NCBI GenBank assembly: GCA_030831125.1
Contig: JAURLQ010000094.1
Location: 1-40,192 of the forward strand
Reading direction: 5' to 3'
Source: Gammaproteobacteria bacterium
GTDB lineage: Bacteria > Pseudomonadota > Gammaproteobacteria > Pseudomonadales > Pseudohongiellaceae
DNA length: 40,192 bases
The translations under genes and the position numbers were made by a program. This document shows, piece after piece, positions 1 through 7,580 of this stretch (positions within the stretch are counted from its first letter, which is position 1; each line of letters opens with the position of its first letter). The notes under the pieces are model-generated. The model was not told the origin of the DNA. It did not search any database and saw only the letters and a program-made list of their open reading frames with translations.

Positions 1-1
1 C

Positions 2-415
2 AATTGTTATGGCTCCCGCATGCACCCCAATGATGGCAGGGTAGTCAGCAACTTTGTGGTCCAGGCGCTGCAGGGCAAGGACATCACCATTTATGGCGAC
101 GGCAGCCAGACAAGATCATTCTGCTATGTGGATGACATGATCGAGGGATTCTGCAGACTGATGGCGCAGGAAGAAACCACAGGGCCGGTGAATATCGGCA
201 ACCCCGGGGAATTCACCATCAGGGAGCTTGCAGAACTGGTGCTGAAGCTTACCGGTTCAACTTCAAGGCTTGAGTATCATCCTCTGCCCCAGGATGACCC
301 GAGACAGCGAAAACCTGATATTACCCTTGCCCGTAAAGTGCTCGACTGGGAGCCTCGGGTTCAGCTGGAAGAAGGGCTGAAGGAAGTCATAGCCTATTTC
401 AGATCACTGATCTGA
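2..415 (+). CDS. UDP-glucuronate decarboxylase (UXS-type), C-terminal part
   Basis: Partial gene, open at the window's left edge. The frame enters as [14 protein letters not shown], matching the NTYGPRM...DGRVVSNF segment just after the catalytic YxxxK region of extended SDR sugar-nucleotide decarboxylases. The later blocks [29 protein letters not shown] and [14 protein letters not shown] are characteristic of UDP-glucuronic acid decarboxylase, which makes UDP-xylose from UDP-glucuronate in the cytosol with bound NAD+. The catalytic Tyr/Lys and Rossmann glycine motif lie outside the window. It ends 38 bases before a GT2 gene on the same strand, so it probably supplies a nucleotide sugar for the following glycosyltransferase/membrane gene set. 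A dTDP-glucose 4,6-dehydratase is the main alternative, but the [10 protein letters not shown] block favours the decarboxylase. Confidence 0.88.
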   Translation, partial: NCYGSRMHPNDGRVVSNFVVQALQGKDITIYGDGSQTRSFCYVDDMIEGFCRLMAQEETTGPVNIGNPGEFTIRELAELVLKLTGSTSRLEYHPLPQDDPRQRKPDITLARKVLDWEPRVQLEEGLKEVIAYFRSLI

Positions 416-453
416 GACAGGGCCAATACGATTCCATTTGATTACGAAGAAGT

Positions 454-1140
454 ATGAAATTATCCATCGTCATTCCCTGCTATAACGAAGAGTCAACCAT
501 TGCAGCTCTTGTCAGTGCAGTGGAAAAAGCTCCCTATCCTGACAAGGAGATCATCATTGTTGATGACTGCTCCAACGATGGCACCCATGCAGTGCTTGAA
601 AGCCTGCAGGGCAGGGTGGCGCAGATCGTCTTTCACAAGGTTAACCAGGGTAAGGGTGCAGCCCTGCGTACCGGTTTCCAGCATGCCACCGGCGATGTGG
701 TCATCATCCAGGATGCCGATCTTGAATACGACCCCGGTGAATATGAATGCCTGGTTGCCCCGATCAGGGACGGCAAGGCTGATGTAGTCTATGGTTCAAG
801 GTTCATGGGAGCTGCGCCGCATCGGGTACTGTATTTCTGGCACAGAGTGGGTAATGGCGTGCTGACACTGATGAGCAACATGTTCACCAACCTCAATCTC
901 ACCGATATGGAAACCTGTTACAAGGTGTTTCGCCGAGAGGTTATACAATCCATTCCCATTGAGGAAAACCGTTTCGGCTTCGAACCTGAAATTACCGCGA
1001 AACTGGCCAAGCGGGATCTCCGGATTTACGAAGTTGGCATTTCCTACTATGGACGCACCTATGCAGAAGGGAAAAAAATCGGTTGGAAGGACGGCTTCAG
1101 GGCCGTATATTGCATAGTGAAATACAATCTTTTCAGATAG
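454..1140 (+). CDS. GT2 family glycosyltransferase (polyprenyl-phosphate type)
   Basis: 228 aa. GT-A fold family 2 glycosyltransferase resembling dolichol/undecaprenyl-phosphate mannosyl- or glucosyltransferases (DPM1-like), which move a sugar from a nucleotide donor to a lipid-linked phosphate at the inner face of the membrane. The N-terminus carries [10 protein letters not shown] (residues 4-13), the nucleotide-binding [11 protein letters not shown] (about 34-44), [10 protein letters not shown] (66-75) and the metal-binding DAD at 87-89. There is no C-terminal membrane segment, so this is the short soluble form. It sits between the UXS-type gene and two polytopic membrane proteins, consistent with a lipid-carrier sugar donor being made for an extracytoplasmic glycosyltransferase. 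The exact sugar cannot be read from the sequence. Confidence 0.9.
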   Translation: MKLSIVIPCYNEESTIAALVSAVEKAPYPDKEIIIVDDCSNDGTHAVLESLQGRVAQIVFHKVNQGKGAALRTGFQHATGDVVIIQDADLEYDPGEYECLVAPIRDGKADVVYGSRFMGAAPHRVLYFWHRVGNGVLTLMSNMFTNLNLTDMETCYKVFRREVIQSIPIEENRFGFEPEITAKLAKRDLRIYEVGISYYGRTYAEGKKIGWKDGFRAVYCIVKYNLFR

Positions 1141-1182
1141 GGTTGCCAGGCTTGTATCTGATTGCAACATGCAAGGCACAGC

Positions 1183-2682
1183 ATGCAGAACAATAGACAT
1201 GTAACAACAGTACTGTCTGTGCTTATTGCCCTGGTAGGGGCAGTGCTGATTTTCCTTTCCTCAGTATGGGGAATAGGCGTATCTGACTCTGCCGTTTATA
1301 TCGCTTCTGCCCGTCGTCTGGACTCGCTGGTCGGGCTTTTCAGCCTGTCTTCCCAGTATCCTCCTGGCTATCCTGTTCTGCTTGCCTTGTTCTCGATACT
1401 GCCTGGCGACATCCTGGATCTCACTCGCCTTTTCCAGTGTCTGATGTTTGCCGGCAATCTTTGGATTGTGGCTGTTCTCATCGGCAGAATCTGCCGGAAT
1501 CAGGGCTTGCCCATCCTGCTGGCGCCACTGCTTTTTGCGCTCAGTGCCACTGCGTATGAAATCCATTTCTATGCCTGGTCTGAAGGGCCTTTCATCTTCA
1601 CTCAGTTACTCAGTACAGTATTTCTGCTTGATTACTTCAGGTATCGCGAGCAGAAATTTCTGGTCTATGCCGCGCTGGCAGCGAGTACGTCCATATTTTT
1701 CCGTTACGCCGGTGTTGCCTGGCTTGGTGCAAGTGCGATTGTGGTGTTCCTGCTCGCAGAAGGAGAGCCCCGCAGGCGTGTATTGACCGCTGGATTCTAC
1801 TGGTTGATTTCCTCTCTGCCATTTGCGGTATGGCTCGTGCTCAGCGGTCTTGTCAGTGGTGAAACCACCAATCGCGAGTTTGCGGTACACATAGTAGGCA
1901 TGGAAGATCTGCTTCTGATGCTCAAACAGTTTGGTGTATGGATGGGCCTGAACATGGGCGTGGGTGTAACAGTTGCCTTGCTGGGTTTGTCAACCGGTGT
2001 CATGGTCAGGGCTTCAGACAAAGCCTATATAGGCAACCTGTCTTTCAGGCATTTCTTTCTGCTGACAACCGTTTACATTCTTGTTTACACGGCATTCATC
2101 ATATTTTCCCGATCCTTTTTTGATGCTTACATCCCGTTTGACGATCGCATATTCATTCCGGTGTATTTTTTCGGTTATCTGGCCATACTTGGCGCGGCGA
2201 TCATACTTGTTGAAAAGGCCCAGCCAGGCTGGAAGCTGATTTCAGCTGTGCTGGTAGGATTGATATTGCTGGTAAATGTCCGTCCACTGGTTCCACTGGT
2301 CAAACTGAATACGGATGTGGGGACCGGATATCTTAGTCAATACATGGCCTCTGTTTCTGATGTCAGGGAAGTTGAGGATCTCAGGGACAAGACCATCTAC
2401 AGCAATGCCCCGGATTACCTGCGTATGATTTCAGATCTGGATGTCAGGGACTATCCGCTGAAATATGCCTCTACCACGCTCAATGGCAATGTCTCGTACG
2501 ATGCAGAAATACAGCAAATGCGCAATGCAGTGTTGAGCGGAGACAGTGTGCTTGTGCACTTCGAAGCCCTGGAATGGCGCAGCTACTATCCCGATTTCAA
2601 TGAGCTCACGTTCCTTGGATTCCAGCCGGTGCTCAACGGCAGGGGTGTTGCGGTACTTGTGGCAACCGATCCAGTGCCATAA
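1183..2682 (+). CDS. Polytopic membrane protein, GT-C (PMT/ArnT-like) glycosyltransferase candidate
   Basis: 499 aa from the ATG at 1183, chosen because AAGG at 1173-1176 sits 6 bases upstream; a TTG 21 bases earlier is in frame but has no such site. About ten hydrophobic segments cover the first 380 residues, followed by a soluble C-terminal part. The first extracytoplasmic loop has an acidic VSDSAVYIASARRLDSL stretch and then SSQYPPGYPVLLALF. This is the Asp-plus-YPP arrangement of GT-C enzymes, which use polyprenyl-phosphate sugars as donors on the periplasmic side. This fits the GT2 enzyme encoded 42 bases upstream, which would make the lipid-linked donor. The family assignment rests on topology and this loop only. 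Acceptor and sugar are unknown. Confidence 0.7.
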   Translation: MQNNRHVTTVLSVLIALVGAVLIFLSSVWGIGVSDSAVYIASARRLDSLVGLFSLSSQYPPGYPVLLALFSILPGDILDLTRLFQCLMFAGNLWIVAVLIGRICRNQGLPILLAPLLFALSATAYEIHFYAWSEGPFIFTQLLSTVFLLDYFRYREQKFLVYAALAASTSIFFRYAGVAWLGASAIVVFLLAEGEPRRRVLTAGFYWLISSLPFAVWLVLSGLVSGETTNREFAVHIVGMEDLLLMLKQFGVWMGLNMGVGVTVALLGLSTGVMVRASDKAYIGNLSFRHFFLLTTVYILVYTAFIIFSRSFFDAYIPFDDRIFIPVYFFGYLAILGAAIILVEKAQPGWKLISAVLVGLILLVNVRPLVPLVKLNTDVGTGYLSQYMASVSDVREVEDLRDKTIYSNAPDYLRMISDLDVRDYPLKYASTTLNGNVSYDAEIQQMRNAVLSGDSVLVHFEALEWRSYYPDFNELTFLGFQPVLNGRGVAVLVATDPVP

Positions 2683-2714
2683 GCGAAGGATCAGCAAGCA
2701 AATCCAGCAGTGTC

Positions 2715-3671
2715 ATGGCTTCATTTTTCCGGGGACCGGTGTTGCAGAAACTGTCTGCTGTACTCAAGCAATTACTGCTGTATGCAATTGTACTGACCGC
2801 AGTAGCGTTTTGCTGGTACAACCGCGAGCATCTTGCCAGAATCAGGGAACTTTCCCTGTTAGCCACAGCGTCCATTCTTCTGGTCTATCTGGCTGTATTT
2901 GCCCTGAATGCACGGATGGCCACACTGCTTTTGCATAACCGAGGCCATCAGGCCGGCCTGGCAGAAATGCTGGTCATGAACAGCTATGCCTCCATTCTGG
3001 GGTATGCCACGTTTTTCAGGGCTGGTTATTACAGCGGCAAAGCCTGGTTCTACCACAAATACTATGGTCTGGCCTTCAGTGTCAGTATTGGTCTCATGGG
3101 GCTACTGAGCCTGCAGGTAATTGGCAGTAATGCCGTGTTCGGGGTCATGCTGGGAGCTTGGGCCATGCTGGTTGATGGCCTGCCGGTACCATCGGTTTAC
3201 TGGATCATTGTGGCAGGCGCTGTGGCGCTTTGCCTTTTTGTGGTGCTTTCCCTGAAGGGGGTACTCCGTTCAGGTATGGTGCCCCAGCGCATTCTGAAAT
3301 GGCTGGAAAATGTGCACACGGTGGTCATGGCCACCGAATGGAAAGAGCTCCTGGCCATAGGCGGATTATCACTGGGCTCCCTTGTCCTGCAGGTTGTTGC
3401 CCTTGGCATACTCTTCAGTGGTTTCGGGTTTCAATTGCCCCTGGTTTTCCTGTTGTTCATTGCGGTACTCAGTACCCTTTCCCTTGTCATTGCATTGACG
3501 CCTTCCAATGTGGGGGTGCGAGAACTGGTCATCTGGATGCTGCTGGCAAAGGAAGGGGGCAGTGCAGGTGAGATCGTAAGCGTGATGCTGGTGGACAGAC
3601 TTTTCCAGTTTATTGTGGTTCTGGTGGTGAGTCTGATCGGTTACAAGGGCCTGCAACAGAAGTTGCAGTAG
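2715..3671 (+). CDS. LPG synthase TM-region / flippase-like membrane protein (UPF0104)
   Basis: 318 aa with about eight hydrophobic segments. The pattern resembles the lysylphosphatidylglycerol synthase transmembrane region family (PF03706), whose members include AglD-type and MprF flippase domains. Visible family-like elements are the mid-protein LGYATFFRAGYYSGKAWFY segment and the later IALTPSNVGVREL stretch, which corresponds to the conserved P.n.G..E..l motif before the last helices. It ends the probable four-gene glycan cluster, 32 bases after the GT-C-like gene. In such clusters the family is proposed to flip or modify lipid-linked intermediates. No aminoacyltransferase domain follows, so this is the membrane part alone. 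The role is inferred. Confidence 0.75.
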   Translation: MASFFRGPVLQKLSAVLKQLLLYAIVLTAVAFCWYNREHLARIRELSLLATASILLVYLAVFALNARMATLLLHNRGHQAGLAEMLVMNSYASILGYATFFRAGYYSGKAWFYHKYYGLAFSVSIGLMGLLSLQVIGSNAVFGVMLGAWAMLVDGLPVPSVYWIIVAGAVALCLFVVLSLKGVLRSGMVPQRILKWLENVHTVVMATEWKELLAIGGLSLGSLVLQVVALGILFSGFGFQLPLVFLLFIAVLSTLSLVIALTPSNVGVRELVIWMLLAKEGGSAGEIVSVMLVDRLFQFIVVLVVSLIGYKGLQQKLQ

Positions 3672-3717
3672 CCTGATTATGCTGTGGATGGATGCTGATT
3701 CCTGTCGAGGATTTCCG

Positions 3718-3723
3718 TATAAT
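3718..3723 (+). promoter_or_regulatory. Perfect -10 hexamer close to the start codon
   Basis: TATAAT lies 8 bases before the ATG at 3732 with no convincing -35 hexamer 16-18 bases upstream. If used, transcription would start almost at the start codon and give a leaderless or near-leaderless mRNA. The only purine-rich site, GAGG at 3707-3710, is too far (21 bases) to act as a normal ribosome binding site. Confidence 0.4.
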
Positions 3724-3731
3724 CCGCGTCC

Positions 3732-4514
3732 ATGGCCAGAACACCAGATGACATTGATGATATCCCCAGCATGGTCCCCGAGCGGGACGAGCTGGTAACT
3801 CACCGCAAACGCAAGCGTGGCACAGCTGCCAGTGCTGCGGCGGCCACTGCCTACATCCCTGAAATAATTGTTCCCCGAACCAGTGGGTTCGTGATTTTCC
3901 TGCTTTCCATCCTGTTCATGGGAATGTGCGCTACTGGCGGAGCAGCCTGGTATTTCCATCAGCTGCACCTGCAAACCCAGGACCAGATAGTGACTGCCCA
4001 AACCCGCATTCTGCAGCTTGAGAACAATCTTGGTCTGCTGGACGAAAATGCTTCTGAACAGCTTGGTGACATCATTGCCCAGGTAACCGACAACGGCACC
4101 AATGTGGCAAATCTTTGGGCAGCCAGAAATGTATTGCGCACTGAAGTAGGCGCCTTGACTACTGCAGTGGAGGCACTCAAGACCACTATGGCCAGTACTA
4201 CCGGGACAGTTGCGAGTCATGAAAAGGTACTGAACGAGAATGTTGCCGCTATTTCTGCCCGTATAGAAGAAATCAACCGCAACTTCGCCGGCATGGATAA
4301 TCTTGGCGGGCAGTTAACCGTGCTCAATGCCGACCTGAACCGGGTCAAGACTGCCATGGAAGTCGTGCAGGCTGATGTGGAAAGCCGCCTCAATGGCACC
4401 GAGCAGAGCATCGAGTCGATCAATATCTACCGCAACCAGCTGGTCAACCAGACCATTCCGGCATTGCAGGAAAGTCTCAACCGGATCGAACAGAGACTTG
4501 GTCAGGCTTTCTGA
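3732..4514 (+). CDS. Membrane-anchored coiled-coil protein of unknown function
   Basis: 260 aa, not recognised as a named family. Residues 1-50 are charged and cytoplasmic-looking, with a basic HRKRKRG patch at 24-30. Residues 52-75 form a single transmembrane helix. Residues 80-255 are a long heptad-rich region with little proline, predicted to be a coiled coil on the periplasmic side. The Asn/Gln/Thr-rich heptads resemble bacterial envelope scaffolds and methyl-accepting-type stalks, but no signalling hairpin is evident. It stands alone between the glycan cluster and a tRNA gene. No ribosome binding site is visible at the usual distance (see the -10 hexamer entry). A role in envelope organisation is possible but unproven. 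Confidence 0.7.
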   Translation: MARTPDDIDDIPSMVPERDELVTHRKRKRGTAASAAAATAYIPEIIVPRTSGFVIFLLSILFMGMCATGGAAWYFHQLHLQTQDQIVTAQTRILQLENNLGLLDENASEQLGDIIAQVTDNGTNVANLWAARNVLRTEVGALTTAVEALKTTMASTTGTVASHEKVLNENVAAISARIEEINRNFAGMDNLGGQLTVLNADLNRVKTAMEVVQADVESRLNGTEQSIESINIYRNQLVNQTIPALQESLNRIEQRLGQAF

Positions 4515-4547
4515 TTCCCGGATTTCTGCAGTTGAATCAATCTGTTT

Positions 4548-4575
4548 TTGCTTTAATTGGTGCGGTAGCTATAAT
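4548..4575 (+). promoter_or_regulatory. Sigma70 promoter of tRNA-Leu
   Basis: TTGCTT (4548-4553) and a perfect TATAAT (4570-4575) are separated by 16 bases. They are followed by a GC-rich discriminator (GCCGCGC), as is common for stable-RNA promoters under stringent control. The expected start at about 4582 is 9 bases before the mature tRNA 5' end. Confidence 0.75.
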
Positions 4576-4590
4576 GCCGCGCTCTGACAC

Positions 4591-4673
<83 letters not shown>

Positions 4674-4773
4674 GATTTCCGGTTTTGACTTGTTATTTTT
4701 TCCTTATTCTTCGTTGTCGGCTGTGCTCGGTCGGTCACGTAGCATCGTGTAGGCTTCCGGCTGCAGAAGACAT

Positions 4774-5394
4774 TCAGAAAATGCCGTAGTCAACAAGCTC
4801 ATCGAAGTAGCCGCTTACAGTCAGGGTTACTGTGACGTCGAACTCGTTGTAGTTGAGCCAGTACCAGCCATGTTCTCCGGTAAAGGCTGCCGTGACTGAG
4901 CCGTTGCCCCCTGTGCCCTCATCTTCTTCCTTGTAGCGCACAAAGAAATCAGGTCCGAATGATGGGTCATGCCCGTGGAAATCCACATAGAGCGTGCCCA
5001 TGTCCACCTGCCATGAAAACAAGAATACCTTGCCTTTCTGTATTCTGACCTTGATTTCGGTTTCGCTGTCTGCAGGAATCAGTATCTGCATGGTACTGGT
5101 TTGGGGGGCAATGGCCTGATCCTGGAATACAGCAGGGTTGGGTAAAGGAGTGGGTTCCCCGAACTCGGGAATCAGCACTTCGCGCAGCGTATCATTGCCG
5201 CCCAGCGGATCGGGGACTTCAATCACCCTGGCAGGTGTTGCCAGATTGGCCAGGCCGGTCAAGCGACCGAAGCCTGTAGGATCAATGCCGTACTCTGCCG
5301 GCAGAATCACCAGTAGCAGTATCACACTTGCCAATCCTGCTGCGCCGATGCAGGCCTGCAGGAGTTTTTTTCCGGAAGGGGAAGTCTGGTTCAT
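4774..5394 (-). CDS. Transmembrane anchor protein (last gene of the HupE operon)
   Basis: 206 aa. One N-terminal transmembrane helix (about 10-32) is followed by ILPAEYGIDPTGFGRLTGL, a hallmark of a small proteobacterial family usually called transmembrane anchor protein and commonly linked to HupE/UreJ genes. The rest is a periplasmic beta-rich domain (residues about 95-206) with WYWLNYNEFDVTVTLTVSGYF near the C-terminus, resembling a sugar- or membrane-proximal sandwich domain. It begins 8 bases after the HupE stop, so it is co-transcribed and probably translationally coupled; the ribosome site is weak. The biochemical role is unknown. Association suggests a complex with the HupE-like protein in the inner membrane. 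Confidence 0.8.
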   Translation of the reverse strand: MNQTSPSGKKLLQACIGAAGLASVILLLVILPAEYGIDPTGFGRLTGLANLATPARVIEVPDPLGGNDTLREVLIPEFGEPTPLPNPAVFQDQAIAPQTSTMQILIPADSETEIKVRIQKGKVFLFSWQVDMGTLYVDFHGHDPSFGPDFFVRYKEEDEGTGGNGSVTAAFTGEHGWYWLNYNEFDVTVTLTVSGYFDELVDYGIF

Positions 5395-5402
5395 GGTTCA
5401 AC

Positions 5403-6101
5403 TCAAATTGCTGTGAAATATCCGGTCAACTGGTAGCCCATCAACATGAAGCCGGCAGTCATGATTAAAAAATTTGTCACAAAGGCACCCTGCAGAAAGC
5501 CCGGGCTGCGGCGCCAGAACTGGAAGGCCAGCAGGATGAATGTCAGCGCAAGCAGCTGCCCCAGCTCCACACCCACATTGAAAGCCAGCATGTTCGGCAC
5601 CAGTCCATCCTGTGAAAGTGCCAGATCCTGGAGTTTGGTGGAAAGCCCGAAGCCATGCGCAAGGCCGAACAGGAATACGGCAGCTTTGGTATTGATGCTG
5701 ATGCGCAGTTTGCGGAAGCCATCCATGTTCTCGAATGCCTTGTATACCACTGAAAAGCCGATGATGGCATCCACAACATAGGCATCTGCCCGGATGCCGC
5801 CCAGAACACCCAGCAGCAGGGTAAGACTGTGGCCAACTGCAAACAGGCTGACATAAAGAGCCACATCCCGCATGCGGTAAAGAAAGAAAATCACGCCTGC
5901 CAGAAACAGCAGATGATCATAGCCGGTAAACATGTGCTTGGCGCCCAGATAGACAAAGGGCATCAGTTGCATGCCTTCAGCCTGTTCGAGCCAGGCGGCG
6001 TCATTCCCGGAAACACCATGTGCCAGTGCTGTTGAACTGAAAAGCAGCCAGTGGGTCAGCAGAATCAGCAATGCATAATAATGGCGAATGATGATTTTCA
6101 T
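5403..6101 (-). CDS. HupE/UreJ_2 family membrane protein
   Basis: 232 aa. A signal peptide ending ALAHG is followed by about six transmembrane helices. Conserved histidine-bearing motifs of the HupE_UreJ_2 family (PF13795) are visible: GAKHMFTGYDHLLFL (about 53-67), VGHSLTL, and FGLAHGFGLS. Related HupE/UreJ proteins are nickel or cobalt permeases, and the His residues in helices could bind metal. The _2 subfamily has no established substrate, and no hydrogenase or urease genes lie nearby. It sits 1 base after the small membrane gene and 8 bases before the anchor gene, a tight operon divergent from oxyR. Metal transport linked to oxidative stress is a reasonable hypothesis only. Confidence 0.88.
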   Translation of the reverse strand: MKIIIRHYYALLILLTHWLLFSSTALAHGVSGNDAAWLEQAEGMQLMPFVYLGAKHMFTGYDHLLFLAGVIFFLYRMRDVALYVSLFAVGHSLTLLLGVLGGIRADAYVVDAIIGFSVVYKAFENMDGFRKLRISINTKAAVFLFGLAHGFGLSTKLQDLALSQDGLVPNMLAFNVGVELGQLLALTFILLAFQFWRRSPGFLQGAFVTNFLIMTAGFMLMGYQLTGYFTAI

Positions 6102-6102
6102 T

Positions 6103-6309
6103 TTACAGCAGATCCATGTTGAAGCGCCTCAGCACCAGCGCAAGCAAACCAAAGCATACAAGGGTTGACAGTGAAGAGGCCAGTAATGCCTGCCAGAAAC
6201 CCGGTTTTGCATACAAAAGAGCGAACACCAAAAACATCGGCAGGGCAGGGATGACGAACCACAGGGTATAACAGGAATGAATGGTGTCTGCATCTTTTTC
6301 AATAGGCAT
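6103..6309 (-). CDS. Small membrane protein, first gene of HupE operon
   Basis: 68 aa from the ATG at 6309 (MPIEKDADT). A TTG 18 bases upstream is in frame but less likely. The protein has two hydrophobic segments (about 18-38 and 41-60) with a Lys-Pro-Gly turn between them, and ends in a basic RRFNMD tail, so it is probably a hairpin in the inner membrane. Its stop is 1 base from the HupE start. No family name recognised. No strong Shine-Dalgarno is visible. The position as leader gene opposite oxyR suggests it shares a divergent control region of 75 bases (6310-6384). Confidence 0.6.
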   Translation of the reverse strand: MPIEKDADTIHSCYTLWFVIPALPMFLVFALLYAKPGFWQALLASSLSTLVCFGLLALVLRRFNMDLL

Positions 6310-6384
6310 GCTGGTAATTATTTGCAATAAACCATATATTTTGCCTATTGAGATGAATCACTGGGCCAACAGCAAAAGGTCAGG

Positions 6385-7275
6385 ATGATCAAAATACGCG
6401 ATCTTGAATATCTGGATGCCATAGAAACCCATCGCCACTTTGGCAAAGCAGCCGAAGCCTGTCATGTCAGCCAGCCTACGCTCAGCGGACAGATCATGAA
6501 GCTTGAAGAACAGCTTGGTGTCAGTCTGATAGAGCGTCATCCACGCAACATCATGCTTACTCCCGCTGGAATCCAGTTGCTGGTCAAGGCACGCCGAGTG
6601 CTCAGTGCCGCTCGTGAACTCGAGCAGACTGCCAAATCACTCGGGGATCCCTTGTCAGGAGAATTCCATCTCGGACTTATTCCGACCCTGGCTCCATATC
6701 TGTTACCGGGAATCATGCCGCCCTTGATTGATGGACTGCCCAATCTCGAATTGATGCTGCATGAACACCGCACACACGAGTTGCTTGCCATGCTTGATGC
6801 CGGCTCACTGGATGCGCTTATTCTGCCGTGGCTCGATGAAATGCAGCATTTCGAGGCTTATGATCTTTTTGATGAACCCTTTGTGCTTGCAGTCAGCAAA
6901 AAGCATCCGCTTGCAGACAGGAAAAGGGTAAAACTGGATTATCTGGAAGGGCACAAGGTGCTGACACTGGAAGATGGACATTGCCTGCGCGATCAGGCTT
7001 TGGGCTACTGTTTCAGTGCTGGCGCCGATGAAGACAAGCGTTTCCAGGCAACCAGTCTGGAAACCCTGCGCTACATGGTGGCTGCCAACATAGGCATAAC
7101 CTTGTTACCGAAGCTTGCCATAATGGGACAGCAGGAAAATTCGGCTATCCGCTATATCGATTTCCAGCAGCCAGCTCCTTCACGTCGTATCGTGCTGCTG
7201 GTAAGGCAGAACTACACCCGAATGGAATGTGTCAGGGAAATAGTCGGTATTATCCGCAAGAACACCAAAGCCTGA
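6385..7275 (+). CDS. oxyR: Hydrogen peroxide sensor regulator OxyR (LysR family)
   Basis: 296 aa. The N-terminal winged helix-turn-helix spans about residues 1-60, with HFGKAAEACHVSQPTLSGQI as the recognition region, closely matching OxyR. The effector domain contains GLIPTLAPYLLPGI and the redox centre: Cys200 in LEDGHCLRDQ and Cys209 in GYCFSAGADED. These correspond to Cys199 and Cys208 of E. coli OxyR, which form the H2O2-induced disulfide. SLETLRYMVAANIGITLLP is also typical. A ribosome site (AAAAGG) precedes the ATG. It diverges from the HupE operon across a 75-base gap, so it may regulate that operon as well as peroxide defence genes elsewhere. No catalase or ahp gene is adjacent. Confidence 0.95.
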   Translation: MIKIRDLEYLDAIETHRHFGKAAEACHVSQPTLSGQIMKLEEQLGVSLIERHPRNIMLTPAGIQLLVKARRVLSAARELEQTAKSLGDPLSGEFHLGLIPTLAPYLLPGIMPPLIDGLPNLELMLHEHRTHELLAMLDAGSLDALILPWLDEMQHFEAYDLFDEPFVLAVSKKHPLADRKRVKLDYLEGHKVLTLEDGHCLRDQALGYCFSAGADEDKRFQATSLETLRYMVAANIGITLLPKLAIMGQQENSAIRYIDFQQPAPSRRIVLLVRQNYTRMECVREIVGIIRKNTKA

Positions 7276-7366
7276 ACGAAGTTCAAGGTGCAATTTGATC
7301 CGGCGTTGGTCAATTTCCCCGTCCGGTCTGATATGGAACATGGGGCGCTCTGACATGCGCTCCAGC

Positions 7367-7408
7367 GCATTTTCCGGATAGATGATATTTAATCCGCATT
7401 TTCCGGAT
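7367..7408 (+). repeat. Short direct repeat GCATTTTCCGGAT, two copies
   Basis: Identical 13-base copies at 7367-7379 and 7396-7408, 29 bases apart, each containing the palindrome TCCGGA. They lie in the 305-base gap between oxyR and the Hsp20-like gene, upstream of the sigma32-like promoter. They could be paired operators, though the spacing is not a whole number of helical turns. Apart from this repeat and the promoter, nothing else was recognised between 7276 and 7580. Confidence 0.45.
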
Positions 7409-7473
7409 TGCAGTCACACCTGATCTCCCCACACTCTCAAGCCGGCTTGAACAATAATTCATGTTTTCATGAG

Positions 7474-7501
7474 CTTGAAATCAGATTTTCCAGCCCCAGA
7501 T
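7474..7501 (+). promoter_or_regulatory. Sigma32-type heat-shock promoter
   Basis: CTTGAAA (7474-7480) matches the sigma32 -35 consensus exactly. After 13 bases comes CCCCAGAT (7494-7501), close to the CCCCATNT -10 consensus. It points at the Hsp20-like gene whose ATG is 79 bases further on, which is the functional context expected of a heat-shock sigma factor promoter. Confidence 0.7.
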
Positions 7502-7570
7502 TGCAGTCTGTAAGCAGCCTTTGATGGCTCGTCCCGGTTCTTGTTTTTTGATATTCGAAAAATTCTGATC

Positions 7571-7576
7571 AGGAGG
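7571..7576 (+). promoter_or_regulatory. Strong ribosome binding site deciding the Hsp20-like start
   Basis: AGGAGG ends 4 bases before the ATG at 7581. It fixes translation in that frame (protein MKSRLANIF...), not in the frame that encodes the downstream alpha-crystallin domain, and so exposes the frameshift described for this gene. Confidence 0.85.
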
Positions 7577-7580
7577 AAAC

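Noticed and set aside
3369-4220. 283-codon minus-strand open frame across two real genes
   Set aside because: Composition is unlike its neighbours, and it overlaps the membrane protein and the coiled-coil gene.
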